Source of the DNA: Owenia fusiformis
Taxonomy: Eukaryota; Annelida; Polychaeta; Sabellida; Oweniidae
DNA: 64,000 bases
Assembly: GCA_903813345.2 (NCBI GenBank)
Contig: CAIIXF020000008.1
Location: 3,667,341-3,731,340 of the forward strand
Direction of reading: 5' to 3'
In this document: positions 49,930 through 61,189 of the stretch, piece by piece
How the letters are laid out: each line of letters starts with the position of its first letter
How positions within the stretch are numbered: position 1 is the first letter of the stretch
Position numbers and translations under genes: made by a program
Notes under the pieces: model-generated
Seen by the model: only the letters and a program-made list of their open reading frames with translations
Database searches by the model: none
What the model was told of the DNA's origin: nothing

Positions 49930-50310
49930 TTTGGAGTTGTTTTTGGTGTATGTGATTGCTGTATTCCAAATACGATTTACACATTTCTGATACTTTCAGA
50001 AGTATCACTCAGCAATCACACGTACTAAACTAACTCGAGCAATCCAGACAGGATTAATACGTTTATACGGTAATCCAGCATAGTTTTATATTTAGAGTCG
50101 ATTCTTATCGACCAATCAAATCGAGGTTTTCTGTGTGATGTTTTCACTAGCGGTATATGGTGAATATGACATTTTCTGCAGGTGAGTATCGGGTATTCAC
50201 TGAAATCGATGTATTACATATTCGCTGCGGAATATGACATATTCACCTGCGGAATATGCCATATACCGCTGGTGAGTATGGCACACTCCACCTGTATCAA
50301 AAATATCGTG
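49930..50310. repeat. Nested palindromes upstream of sulfotransferase 4
   Basis: TGTGATTGCTG (49950) is inverted as CAGCAATCACA (50012). AGCGGTATATGGTGAATATG-ACAT (50152) is inverted as ATATTCACCTGC-ATATGCCATATACCGCT (50243-50272). Non-coding, about 0.5 kb beyond the ATG of sulfotransferase 4. Confidence 0.6.
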
Positions 50311-51344
50311 CGACCACGATGCCATATTCCGCGTAACAATTACTACCAACCTGTCACTCTCGGTCGAAGATCTAAAATCTGTAACATTTTGTGACTAACA
50401 GATTTAGAAACCACGTAATTTTTTTTAACTTTTCATTCATACCACGGACCCCCAGTAGATATGTCCCATGGTGTAGTATATGATGTATTACATTTGCGTC
50501 TCGGTTGTAGTATATTGGTGTCTCTGTAGCATTGGTAAAACACGGGTTGGCGTCTCTGTGACAAAAGCAAGGAATTCAAAATGCAAATATGTCGCTTCGT
50601 GGTGATGCTGGGTGAATACATCATCCACTATATTTGTCTGGAGTCCTGCATTCGAAGGATGGGTTGAATACAAATTACAATTTTGAAACCAGAGACAATG
50701 CGCTTACTGCACTCATTCGATTAGCGAGAAGATCGTCCGAGAAATGGGTTAAATGGAGATAACAAAATATCTTACAAAATCTGCAATCGGAAGTCAGCCC
50801 ATCTTGATGCAAAAGCACGGCGGCGAGGTAATACACTGAGAGTCAATGAAGTTAATTGTGAAGATGCAGCTACTAGTAACTTTTGAGATGCTAAGTCAAA
50901 CGCATGCGAATGGAAAATAGTTGGCGAAGATGTTTAATTCAAGTGATCCATTCACGTGATCGTCTTCGTTATCTTTTATTTTGAAATACCTTAATAAAAA
51001 TGACTCATTGATGAAAAGAGTGCAGGCAACTTTAATGAGTTCTATGCTAATGCTTTCGATGCAGCGGTGGTTGTGGCAACTAACAAGGGGGGGGGGCAAA
51101 TTAAAAGTCTGAAAAAATCGTTTCCAAAAACATTTGGGGCCCTTAAACCATAAAGTGGACCCAAATTTTGAAATTTTATGTCCCAACTTCGTATCTTTTA
51201 TAGTTTAAAAATAATACATCCGCTTGAAATCTCTTTATAGAAACATTCTCCCTCTCTTAACTCCTACTCACTTAACTGTTTTAATGAAGTTATCCGACAA
51301 TGTATTGTAATGAACTTCGAAAACAAGTCCCTACTAGTACTACA

Positions 51345-51560
51345 GTCTCAGCCGTACTGGCTAGCCTGTAGGGTGTAGAGCGTCTGACTCGAGAGCGGAA
51401 GGTCCTGGGTTCGATTCCCGTACTGGGCATTGAATTTAGCATGTAGAGTGTACTCTAGTATCTGGCTCATATCTCTAGTATCTGGCTCGGTACACTACAG
51501 CTCCCCGACGGGCGTGCCCAAGGGTCGCTACATTGGTGTCCGAAGTGGGGTTGCCCTTGT
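51345..51560 (+). repeat. Possible tRNA-derived SINE
   Basis: GGTGTAGAGCGTCTGACTCG-AGAGCGGAAGGTCCTGGGTT-CGATTCCCGTACTGGGCA resembles a tRNA 3' half with a good B box (GGTTCGATTCC). The 5' side does not pair as an acceptor stem, so it is not a functional tRNA. A tail with repeated CTAGTATCTGGCTC follows. SINE status is inferred. Confidence 0.5.
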
Positions 51561-52320
51561 GAATCAGTTACGAAGGGACGTCGTCTTCTAGGGTGTATTG
51601 ACCAAAAATAGAACACCGGAAAATACTACAAATTGGTCGTCAAGAGACGTAGATCCAAACTGAAAGACAATTTAAAATATTTTATTTTTTTCACATAAGG
51701 TTGTGACCTCTTAGAATTAATTTTCAAATGCTTTTATCAATTGTCTCGAATAGCCGATACTATGAGATGTAATCGCATTCACTTTAGCGTATTACGTGTG
51801 GAATGGATTTCCGAGTCTTGGGAATCGCTAATCAGAGGCTGATAATCAGATTTCTGACTCTTATGACGATTACGATAAACACTTGTTAGTATAAATAATC
51901 GCCGCCAGAATACGAAATTCTCACTTACCATTTTTAATGGAATGATTTATAAGCATTGCAAAAGCAGCTCTAATGACGGATCTCATAAAACAGGGATTAA
52001 TTACGATGTGCAATTAACGATCATTACATGTAGTTAACATTTATTTACGATTTCGTTCCGTATTTGACCGAGATTCTGGAGTATTTTGATAACTTGGCTC
52101 TTATTATAAAGCTCGATTGACTAGAAGCCAAATCGTAAATTCGATCTCAATTGGATGAAACTGACTTTACGTGAGAATGTATTACCAAGATCCTGAAAAC
52201 AGCAGAATAGAGAGACAGCTGCCTTATCAAGAAGGCAGATGCTTTGCGTGTACATCAGCAATAAATAACTCCGAATTTAAATATTAAAAAGAAAAGGACT
52301 CCATTGAGAAAACATAAACA

Positions 52321-52515
52321 ATGCAAATATTGCTCATTTTTGTGACAATCTATGCGATTTATGGTCCATTTGTCGCAGTCAAAGGATCTCGTGGGGAAAA
52401 ACAGCTCGTTAGGGACTTACTTCGTGACTATGACGTTAATGTCAGACCGTCAGCAAACTTCTCTGTACCTCTGAGGGTAAAAATGGATATTTCAATAAGG
52501 CAGATAAAAGATCTA
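52321..52515 (+). CDS. Cys-loop (nicotinic-type) receptor subunit, first exon a
   Basis: A 65-codon exon starting with a signal peptide (MQILLIFVTIYAIYG, residues 1 to about 20). It continues with the mature N-terminal helix of pentameric ligand-gated channels: EKQLVRDLLRDYDVNVRPS, then VKMDISIRQIKDL ending in phase 0 at GTAAGT. nAChR subunits typically show the pattern LLxxYDxxVRP followed by a VxxxISIxQI strand. I found no following exon before the second first exon at 58462. It may be a mutually exclusive first exon, a tandem duplicate, or a decayed gene remnant. The frame itself is intact. Confidence 0.75.
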
Positions 52516-53089
52516 GTAAGTGAGATTTTAATCACACACCTTGATTAGTTTCTGCACCTTTCATTGCATGTTTTTCAAAGATTATTAGTCAGTAGTTCCC
52601 ACGTTTAAATGTAGTCGCTTTCCGGCGTGGTTTTTGTGAAAAATTGAATGCCTATTTATTTTTTATTTATTTAATCAATGCCTTGAAATTAGACAATAAG
52701 CGGGTCACACAAATTGTATATGTTCCCGAATATAAATTCTGTAGTTCCCTTCTAGACTATAATTGTGTGTGTTCCCGGATATAAAATGTGTCCCCGATCA
52801 AAACCAGCAAAAATCTTTAAATCACCGCGGAGGGCCCGAGGGGATCATTTGACGATTGTGATGTTGTTTACAAACGGCCCTATTATCTCTGTTCCACAAT
52901 GTGGCTGGTATTCCTAGTTCAGGCCTGTAGTTGAATTTGTAATTTGCACATGAACCTTTGATTAAACTATGTAAAAGATTAGACGATTACATTGATGGAT
53001 TGGATACCCGGTTAACGTTATTTGTGAGTTACTCTAGAGAGACGCATGAGATTGTTCACTGACTATTGAGGTGTGGACGGTCGATTTGA

Positions 53090-53245
53090 AAGATATATAT
53101 TCATATGGGGTATAAGATGTTCACTAGAGATGTGTGGGGTGTTCACATGAGAGGTATTGGGTGTTCAGTGTTCACTAGAGATGTTTCTGGTGTTCACAAG
53201 TGAGAGGTGTCCACTCGAAAAGTATGGGCTATTCACATGCGAGGT
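53090..53245 (+). repeat. Short imperfect tandem repeat (GTGTTCAC-AGAGATGT)
   Basis: Words GTTCACTAGAGATGT and GTGTTCAC(A)(T/A)GAGAGGT recur about every 25-45 bp. They lie next to the dispersed repeat at 53255-53328. Non-coding. Confidence 0.55.
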
Positions 53246-53254
53246 ATGTTGTAT

Positions 53255-53328
53255 TTAGGTCACCATATAAATCAATGGAAAGTAGGACCATAATTTGATA
53301 GGACCTCCTACCCTTTTACAGCGGAACC
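53255..53328 (+). repeat. Dispersed repeat, partner of 15870-15960
   Basis: GGTCACCATATAAATCAATG-GA and CCTACCCTTTTACAGCGG blocks match the reverse strand at 15870-15960 over about 72 bp. Confidence 0.7.
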
Positions 53329-54253
53329 CCCAACAAGAGGCCTATGTGTTTACTTTTTACAAGAAGGGATGTTTACGAAAAGTAAGGTGTTTACTCATAC
53401 GTCGTTGTATATTGGCAATTAAGAATTCGAAGATATCCTAAACAAACCAGAGCTACTGGTATGGTTATTTTTATGGAACATTGATACAAGGGTGTAACTA
53501 ATCTGATGTTCTCAAGTGGTGGTCATTCTGGGCGAAGAACTCCGGAAAGATAATATAACATGCAAAGCAATCAATTAAAGAAACCGTAATTGGCCTGATC
53601 AGATAACCCGTTGTGAAATATTTCAAAATACTGATGCCAAACAGAAGCTGAGATAATTAATGGTACTTGTTGCTTGCAATTTTGTCACCATACGTACTTA
53701 TCTGATTCTGCACAAACAAAGAGAATCTACAAGTAAAGCAAAATACTTGTAGCGAAACACTTAAACTTAAAAACTTTATGGAGATCTATTTTTTTAAATG
53801 AACAATAGACCTGGAGATGGTCGAAACCTTTTCAAGGAGTGTTGAGTAAATAGAGCGTTTAAAGTTGATCATTGTCATGGCAACTCAAGAAGGAGCATTT
53901 TCGCTATTATATCTACCCTGGGCGCCAAGTCTAGTTACAAACAAGACGAAGTATTCTTTTAAGAGCCAAGTCTGACGAATTCAAAGGGTATCCTCTCTGA
54001 CATAGAATGGATTGCATGTCAACGCAATTCAATTTAACAAGTGCAACACGCTTTACAAATCCAGTCATGTCAGCATGGTTTACCATGGCAACCTTTCTCT
54101 TTCTCTCTTAAGATACAATGAGTATCAGAATGTAGGACACCGAATCAAAAAATCCAATGTTTAGATGAACTATACAGATGAACTGTATAGTTAGTTATAT
54201 GTACTGTCATTATATGCATAAATACTGATATCTAATATTTTTGGATTCGTATC

Positions 54254-55475
54254 ACCGGTCAGTATCAAGGTGTGGTAACGGCCGTTACCTCCTCATCTAA
54301 GATGGTGGACGGAAAGTGTCGATTTCGATATAATTGGTTTTCGACGAATTAAACTACTTTATAATTGACGTTATGCTTTGATATTTGAACTTGATAAGCC
54401 TTATATATCATGGAAACTTTGAAGTATGACAATTTGTTCTTAAATCAAACAGGAGCGCCATGATTCAACTATATGTTACTCCGCTTAAGGGAAGGTAACT
54501 GAGATTTTGATTTTGCAAATTATACGATAGCTGATCTGTGGTGATGCGGTAACGTTATGAGAGTTTATAATGGAGGGTCAGTTCACAAAGCAAAACCTGA
54601 TATATAACAAGTGGGGGCTCACATTATCTCGATTCCCAATTTCAATTAATTAATCGACATCGACACCTGTCCTGACATTTAGCTTCCGTTTTTGATGCAC
54701 ACGCCTAACCATCGACAACGTACAGTGACAAAGTATACCGGCGTACACTTTAGTTGTACGGTGTCACTATTAACTGATTTGAAGCGAAAACTATGATGTA
54801 GGTTTAATGTAGGTGTTCAAAAAATAATTTGAGGAATACATAAAGGAATTCATGTTAGATTTCGTGTGTATTCGATTTGGAAGACATTTACCTTTCTAAT
54901 TACTTTGAAAAGACTTTTGACCAGTATAAGTATTCCTCAGATTAATTTTTAAAACCTAAATCACATCCACATCATAGTTTTTGCTTCATATCAGTTAGAA
55001 TAGTGACACCGTACATCTAAACGGTGTCGATGGTTAGGCGTGTTGCATAGCGTATCGTATGGACCAGGATAAATGTTACACTTTCCAACCGTAATGTACA
55101 AAACCTACACATATATAGCGAAGTGCATCATTTTGGTCTGAAACAAAAATATCTATATTGTTAACCTCATACAGTAACCGCATCATCTTGGAAACAGACA
55201 TGTCAGTTATATAGTATCATGTACTTCCAGTTACCTTCCCTTAAGCGATGTAACATATTGTTGAATTATGGCGTCTACGTATGATCTACGAACAAATGGT
55301 CATACTCCAAAGTTTCCATAATATGTAAGGCTTATCAAGTTCAAATATCTAAGTTTTACGTCAATTATAAAGTAGTTTAATTCGACGAAAACCAAAAATA
55401 TCGAAATCGACATTTTCCGTCCGCCATCTTAGATGAGAAGGTAACGACCGTTACCACATCTTGATACTGACCAGT
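54254..55475. mobile_element. Large foldback element B (related to element A, modules permuted)
   Basis: Outer arms: from CGGTCAGTATCAAGGTGTGG (54256) to about 54560, inverted at about 55180-55475. They carry GTAACGGCCGTTACCTCCTC, CATCTAAGATGGTGGACGGA, TTAAACTACTTTATAATTGA and CTTAAGGGAAGGTAACT. An inner palindrome lies at 54701-55045, with ends CACGCCTAACCATCGACAAC and CGGTGTCGATGGTTAGGCGT. The inner part is a shortened relative of the arms of element A. The outer arms match the centre of element A. No transposase recognised. Confidence 0.78.
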
Positions 55476-58461
55476 GACGTATGTCTCTATCCAGGATGAA
55501 GGTCTCTATGCACGTATGCAACTACAGTATTACATATTATCTTACATCTAATGAATTTTCCGTTTGTATTATTTTATGTATCCTCTTTCCTTTTGTGTTT
55601 TGGAAGTTATCAATAGACAATTATATCACGTACATGCTTGATTTGCTTCTATGCAAATTCAATTCAATATTTCGTTATCACTGTTTGCTGATCTTCTTCA
55701 GTATGATTCATTCATAATTTAGATATTGGTTCAGATTAAACAAAACGAAATTTTTCAAACAATCATACGTAATAAAATGTTGCAAATGGGATCGTGGTGA
55801 ATATTAAAAAAGATGTGTCCGCTCGTTCGTGAATTTGACAATCAGTTGGTCCGCAATCAGGTCAGCAATGTGTATTTCGATGTCTGTTGCATCTCTCTAC
55901 TTGTATACATAACGCTTATAATTAACATAAGTGGCAGTTAATCAATTCAAAGAACAGGCTTGACAAATTAAAGAAACTTCAACTTGCTAAGCAGTAGTTA
56001 TTTACCTGTTTAGACCTTTTCTTCCTAAATTGAGTAACCTAGGTATGTGATAGGGCGATCAGAATCACAATTCTATAGGAGGATATAAAATACCCACTTC
56101 TTCCCTGGCTTGAAATCCCAAATATATAATCGTTTGGCCCTTGTTTCAGTAATTCTGTTAAAAACGTCTAGTTGTTGTAGATGTGTGTCAGTGTCAGCGA
56201 AGTGTACCAGGATGTACTGGGCTATCAGATTGTTTTTAATTATAATGGTCTTATCACCAGGTGCCGTTTATAGTTGTGGTTTCAAAGTCATCTTGCTCTG
56301 GATTATTTTTGCTATTTCCGAAAACATCGAGAACCCGTTTTATCAATGTTATGGCTATGTTTGTAACTCTAATGATATATTAAAATATTTTTGATTCTCT
56401 ATCTTACCATTGCCCTTTGCATTTGTTTGATTTGGATTCCTAAAACCTTCATCAACAAAACTTAACTCTGAGCGGGGTAACTTTTTATTGGCCCTCGTCC
56501 CTATAACGGTTCTTTTCCATCATAGCGAAATTTTCATTGTTTTGTTTTTATCATACGTATCATGTTGACAGCTTCTCTCATCTATTCGAAAAGTAAGAGA
56601 ATGGAGAGGGTTTATTAATATGGAGTCTATGCAGCATCGAAAACGTCATCCATTCACGTAATGGAGACACATTATGGACAATTACACTGTCAATAGTCAG
56701 GACAGATATCCCTTCGAAAGAAGTAATAATACCGGCTGCCATAATACCTAATAAGATCAATGGTTAAACTGATCGACGCTGATGAATTTGTCCCCGGTGG
56801 GAGTACTCCCGCAAAATGTTGGCTATATGGGAGGTGCCGCTAAAGTGGGCCGGTTTTGAATGTAGCCATGCAGGGGTCCGTCCGATGGGTGCGATTGCAC
56901 AATCCCCCCCCCCACCCACCCTCAGAAAAAAAGAAAAAAGCAATTTTGTTGGAAAAACATTAACAAATTATTGTTTGAAATGCTTAGAATGCACCATACA
57001 CAATTTGAATTTTTAAAATATGTCCAGGAGTGAACCCCCGTACCCCCTTTTTGGACCCAACTTCGCACGCAGTGATGCAAACCCCAAACCCCCTTGACAA
57101 TTGTTGGCTTCACTCCTGCTAGATGTGAGACCTTCCAATTGATGATTTTGACGAAGAATCCATACAACCGAGTGTACTTTGTGAAGCTTGAAGTTTTTCA
57201 CTCAAAATCCCTTAATGTGGGAACGATTTTTGCGGATCCCTAGAGCTGTTTCTCCTTTTGAAGTGGGTCTGTTTTTTAAAGAAAAAACCGGATGTGGGTG
57301 GATATTTTGAATCTCAGCGACCACCCCCCCCCCCCACCCTATACAGAAAATTGACCAATTAAGGAATATAAGCCCTCAACCCAGACTGCTCAACCACTTT
57401 TGGGCCAGTCTTAGGCTGAATGCAAGCGAACGGAGGGGACGCAGAGACTCTCGATCTTCCCTTTATATGATGAACTAGCTATAGCTAACAGGTGTACAAA
57501 TAATTTGAAAGATAAGAATGAATCTAGGCCTAAGAGCTTTTATCATGCTCCATCTTTAAGCAACAGTTTGCAACAAATGTTTAATAACTATTCCTCTTTA
57601 TCAATATAGTTATTATCTACACAACACATGAACAGCTAGCGAACATGCTCAATTGGAACAAATGTGAAAAAGTATGTACAATTAGTACAACGACCATAGA
57701 CGATAAAGTACTGGTGTGGGGTGCTACTTAGACGATTTGGGATGTTGATCCGTTCAAGAAGAAATGAAATAACATATAGCGCCTGTTGAATAATCACATA
57801 ATCATTTTGAAAATGTAAAGTTTATAGTGTAGGAGAGAATAGAAATTACCGGGACAACTTACACTCGAAACTATACGCAAATACCAGGAGAAAATAATTT
57901 CCCATTTCTGACTGCGTTTGGGGAATTAATAATTTGATTCAATTTGGAAAAACATCACGCAAAAACAAAATGATGTTTTTGATTAAGCACGATTATGTCC
58001 CCAATTGACCACTGCCGTCCATCAGGATCTAGAAAATTACAATTATTGCCACGTTAGGGCTTTTAAATAAAACCGAACAATGGATTGAATCAGTATTATA
58101 TTCAGTGTATGTACTCACGTATCCCAAATGAAGATTAATGGAACTTTTGAAGTGATTGCTGGAGCTCCACGATACAATTATTTTATTAAGGGAACTTTCA
58201 TAGAGTAGTTCAGTAGAACAATTCAGCGCGATTGGTGGACAGGAGGATGATTCAAATGAACTCAGTGTTAGCGCGTAGGATGACGTGGATCGTATAAGAG
58301 GAACTGGATTAATTCGTTCTCTTGCTGGTTCTTCGTTAACGACTGCATCTGGAACCACATGAACACCAGACTTCAAATTAACAATTTCAAGATAAGATGG
58401 TTCGACTTTGTGCGTAATCTGAATTACGTGATAAGCAACTTGTGAATGATTTGGGTTAAAT

Positions 58462-61189
58462 ATGGAAGTGTTTGGAACATTGCTTATTCTATTAATCTCG
58501 CATGTGTCACTGGCAAGTGGATCATCGGAAGGAAAACAGATTGTAAAAGATCTTTTCAGAGGTTATGACAAAACAGTAAGACCAGTAAAGTCGCATAACG
58601 AATCGGTCCGTGTGGCACTTGATATCTCGATTCGACAAATCACAGATTTGGTACGTAAGAATTAATGAAATAGACAATTTATTGGATTTATGAATTCAAT
58701 TTCATTTGGCACTAATTGCCTCATTTTTCATTGTTGAAAATTCAGTATAAATGTGAACGTAGATAAATTATCGACGGTTAGAGACGCCTATCTCAAAATT
58801 CAATTTTTCGACCTTCCGTGGTTAAAAATGAAATTGAAAGGATTATTGAGTTGGATTGTCATTATAACATGTGTTTAACGAATTTTTACTAATGTATTGT
58901 TTGATTGAAAGGAATTCTAACCTATTTTCTGCGAAAATTGTTCAAGTTGCCATGGTATCATACATGCTGCATCAATCCATTCCGAAAGATGCACTTTATC
59001 TTGTTGGGAGTCATCGTGACCTTCAAAGTTGTTTTATACCACTTGGGATATATTCTCATGATTTTATCAAAAACAAAGTGTAATTCGAAACAGTATTTAT
59101 TGTTCCATTTTCATACACCCATGGGGACTATTTTCTTGCACAAGCGAATTGAAAAGGGTCGTTAAATTGTCTTATCGGCAAAGTGCTTTATGTTGGTTAG
59201 GGATAACAACTTGGGAGTCTTAGATAAAGTTGACACACCGACACAAGTTCAAAGGGTTTATTGATTTTGTCTTCTCTAACTCATATCTTCGAGTCGTTAA
59301 GTTTTTCATAGGGGCATTGAACTTCAAAAATGGTTCATTATATAACAGGAAATTACTCCCTGATATTTAGCACATTTGCGCGTCTTTTTACCAGCCCAAC
59401 ATATTTCCTGGCCATCAGACTGATAGTCATAATGTTACAGTACTTTAAACAACATCCTCCAGTGGCCAATATTGCGCTATAGGCAAACTTGTAAACGTCG
59501 TCAAAAATGTCCCTACTTGACTTTGACCTGTGAGGATACCCCAAAGATGGAGCATGCGAGAATGACCTTAGAACAATTACATAGTCCTCAAAAGGGTGAT
59601 GAGGAATGAAGTCGAGTCTTTGACAACGTGTGCAGGTTTGCACTTGTAATATGGTAGACTGTCAGGACATTGAATGATGTACAAATGTATCAAATATCAG
59701 GGGGTATTACTTAAAATAACAAAGATATGAGTAAAATACAGGGTTTCCGTTTTTTATATATCTTTATCTTTGTCCTATATGCCCTCAGGCACTCCCCTAA
59801 AAAGTTTGCAACTGGAAGTCCCTTTTGAATCACAAATTAAAGGGTGTTCAAGTTTGGCGTTTTTTGAAAAATCATTTAAGTCCCAAACTTTCAAGTAATA
59901 AAAAGGAACGAAATAAAGATTCAAATATTAACATGCGTTGGCACGATACCAAAAATGAAGACCTCTGGTTGCCAAAATTGGAGGGGAGACTGTGTATACT
60001 GACATACGTACGAGGGGTGATCAATAAGTAATGGACGCTTTTTTACACAGATACTTTTTATAGACCAATCCCTTTGATTTTCCTACCAGTGATACATCAT
60101 TCAATTATCTATCAATTCTGAAGATTTGAAGGCAAAATATATTACACATATTGATATATCCTAATTTCCGTGAAGGAGGTACAGGTACCCCGGGACCGAC
60201 ATTTACGTCACATATTCAGTTTTTAGCCAGTTTGGTAAATTTCAGTTAGGATTTGAACGTTTTATATGCAACAAGTGTTGTGTTGTTTAAATATTTTGCT
60301 GACTGGTAACACATAAACAGAAAGTATTGTAATGTCATAGTGTTGTATGGAAAGGGTTTGCAGGTCAATTTGAGAAAGGATTGTAGAAGAAAGGGGTGGT
60401 GAGAGAAGGGAACACCCTACTCCATATGGACAATGCACCTGCCCGCAGATCTCAAAATGTTCAGAAAACAATATCCCTGGACCTCAAAATTGAGCCCTTG
60501 GCCAATGCACCATATTGTCCAGATCTGCTCACATGTGACTTGTTTATTTCTATACTACTTATTTCTATAGAGAAAGGACGCAGGTTTATTGACATTGATG
60601 AAATAAAACAACCCGTGCAACTGCATCTTGCTACCATGTCAGAGAATGGATTCAGCCTTGTCTCACAATCTTGAGCAGAGACATATAAAAGCATCTGTGT
60701 AAAAAAGCGTCCATTACTTATTGATCACCCCTCGTATAAATAGAACTGAAATTATTACATATTAGTAAATTAATTGCCCTTTTGAATAACATGATAGAGA
60801 CTCAGTGTTTCTGTGTAATGGCATGATGGAACTAAAGTAGAATATGAGGCCTATCCTCCCATCATAACACGAATAAGTTATAATGCAACTTTAGTTCTAG
60901 TAGCTAAAGTGAAAAGATAATGTTCCGGATATTACTTTTAATATAAATAATTAATTGATACATTAATTTTGATTCGTATGAATGATTGGGTGGGATTATG
61001 AAACGACTTTGAGTAAGTGGTTATTGGTAATTACCTATTTATATTTTGCAACTTTAGTTTCTACGAAAGAACAATGAATGACACTTTGATTATCGATGGA
61101 TGCATTTGTTTAGAATACTCATGCGTTTTATTGTTTATTTCCAGAATGAAAGATTACAAGTTATTAGCACGGCAATCTGGATTCGATTA
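58462..61189 (+). CDS. Cys-loop (nicotinic-type) receptor subunit, exons 1-2 (gene continues beyond window)
   Basis: Exon 1 (58462-58650, 63 codons) has signal peptide MEVFGTLLILLISHVSLASG, then GKQIVKDLFRGYDKTVRPV, an N-glycosylation motif NES, and VALDISIRQITDL, ending in phase 0 at GTACGT. Exon 2 (61145-61189, 45 bp) reads NERLQVISTAIWIRL. This is the short strand-connecting exon found with the same 45-bp length in many nAChR genes. The two join in frame. Downstream exons (Cys-loop, transmembrane segments) are not visible in 61190-64000. Subunit type cannot be assigned. The intron (58651-61144) holds the mariner remnant at 60009-60736. Confidence 0.8.
60009..60736 (+). mobile_element. Internally deleted mariner-like element
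   Basis: Inverted ends TACGAGGGGTGATCAATAAG-TAATGGACGCTTTTTTACAC and the mirrored right end finishing TTATTGATCACCCCTCGTA pair over about 40 bp and start and end in TA, the mariner target. Inside, the + frame at about 60396-60674 has LHMDNAPARRS, APYCPDLLTCDLF and KGRRFIDIDEIK, decayed equivalents of the mariner C-terminal catalytic region. At 728 bp it is shorter than a full-length element (about 1.3 kb). Non-autonomous. Confidence 0.85.

Larger units (their letters stand above)
49406..52320. other. Intergenic between sulfotransferase 4 and receptor exon 1
   Basis: Apart from the palindromes (49930-50310), a poly-G run near 51090 and the SINE-like sequence (51345-51560), I see no gene. The 49700-49960 and 50900-51190 open frames match nothing recognised. 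Confidence 0.45.

Noticed and set aside
51360-51431. Functional tRNA gene
   Set aside because: The B box and T-arm look good, but no acceptor stem or proper D-arm pairs on the 5' side; more likely SINE-derived.
58029-58376. 115-residue minus-strand open frame
   Set aside because: Ser/Leu-rich, no recognisable domain, no splice partners, and it lies just upstream of the receptor exon on the opposite strand.
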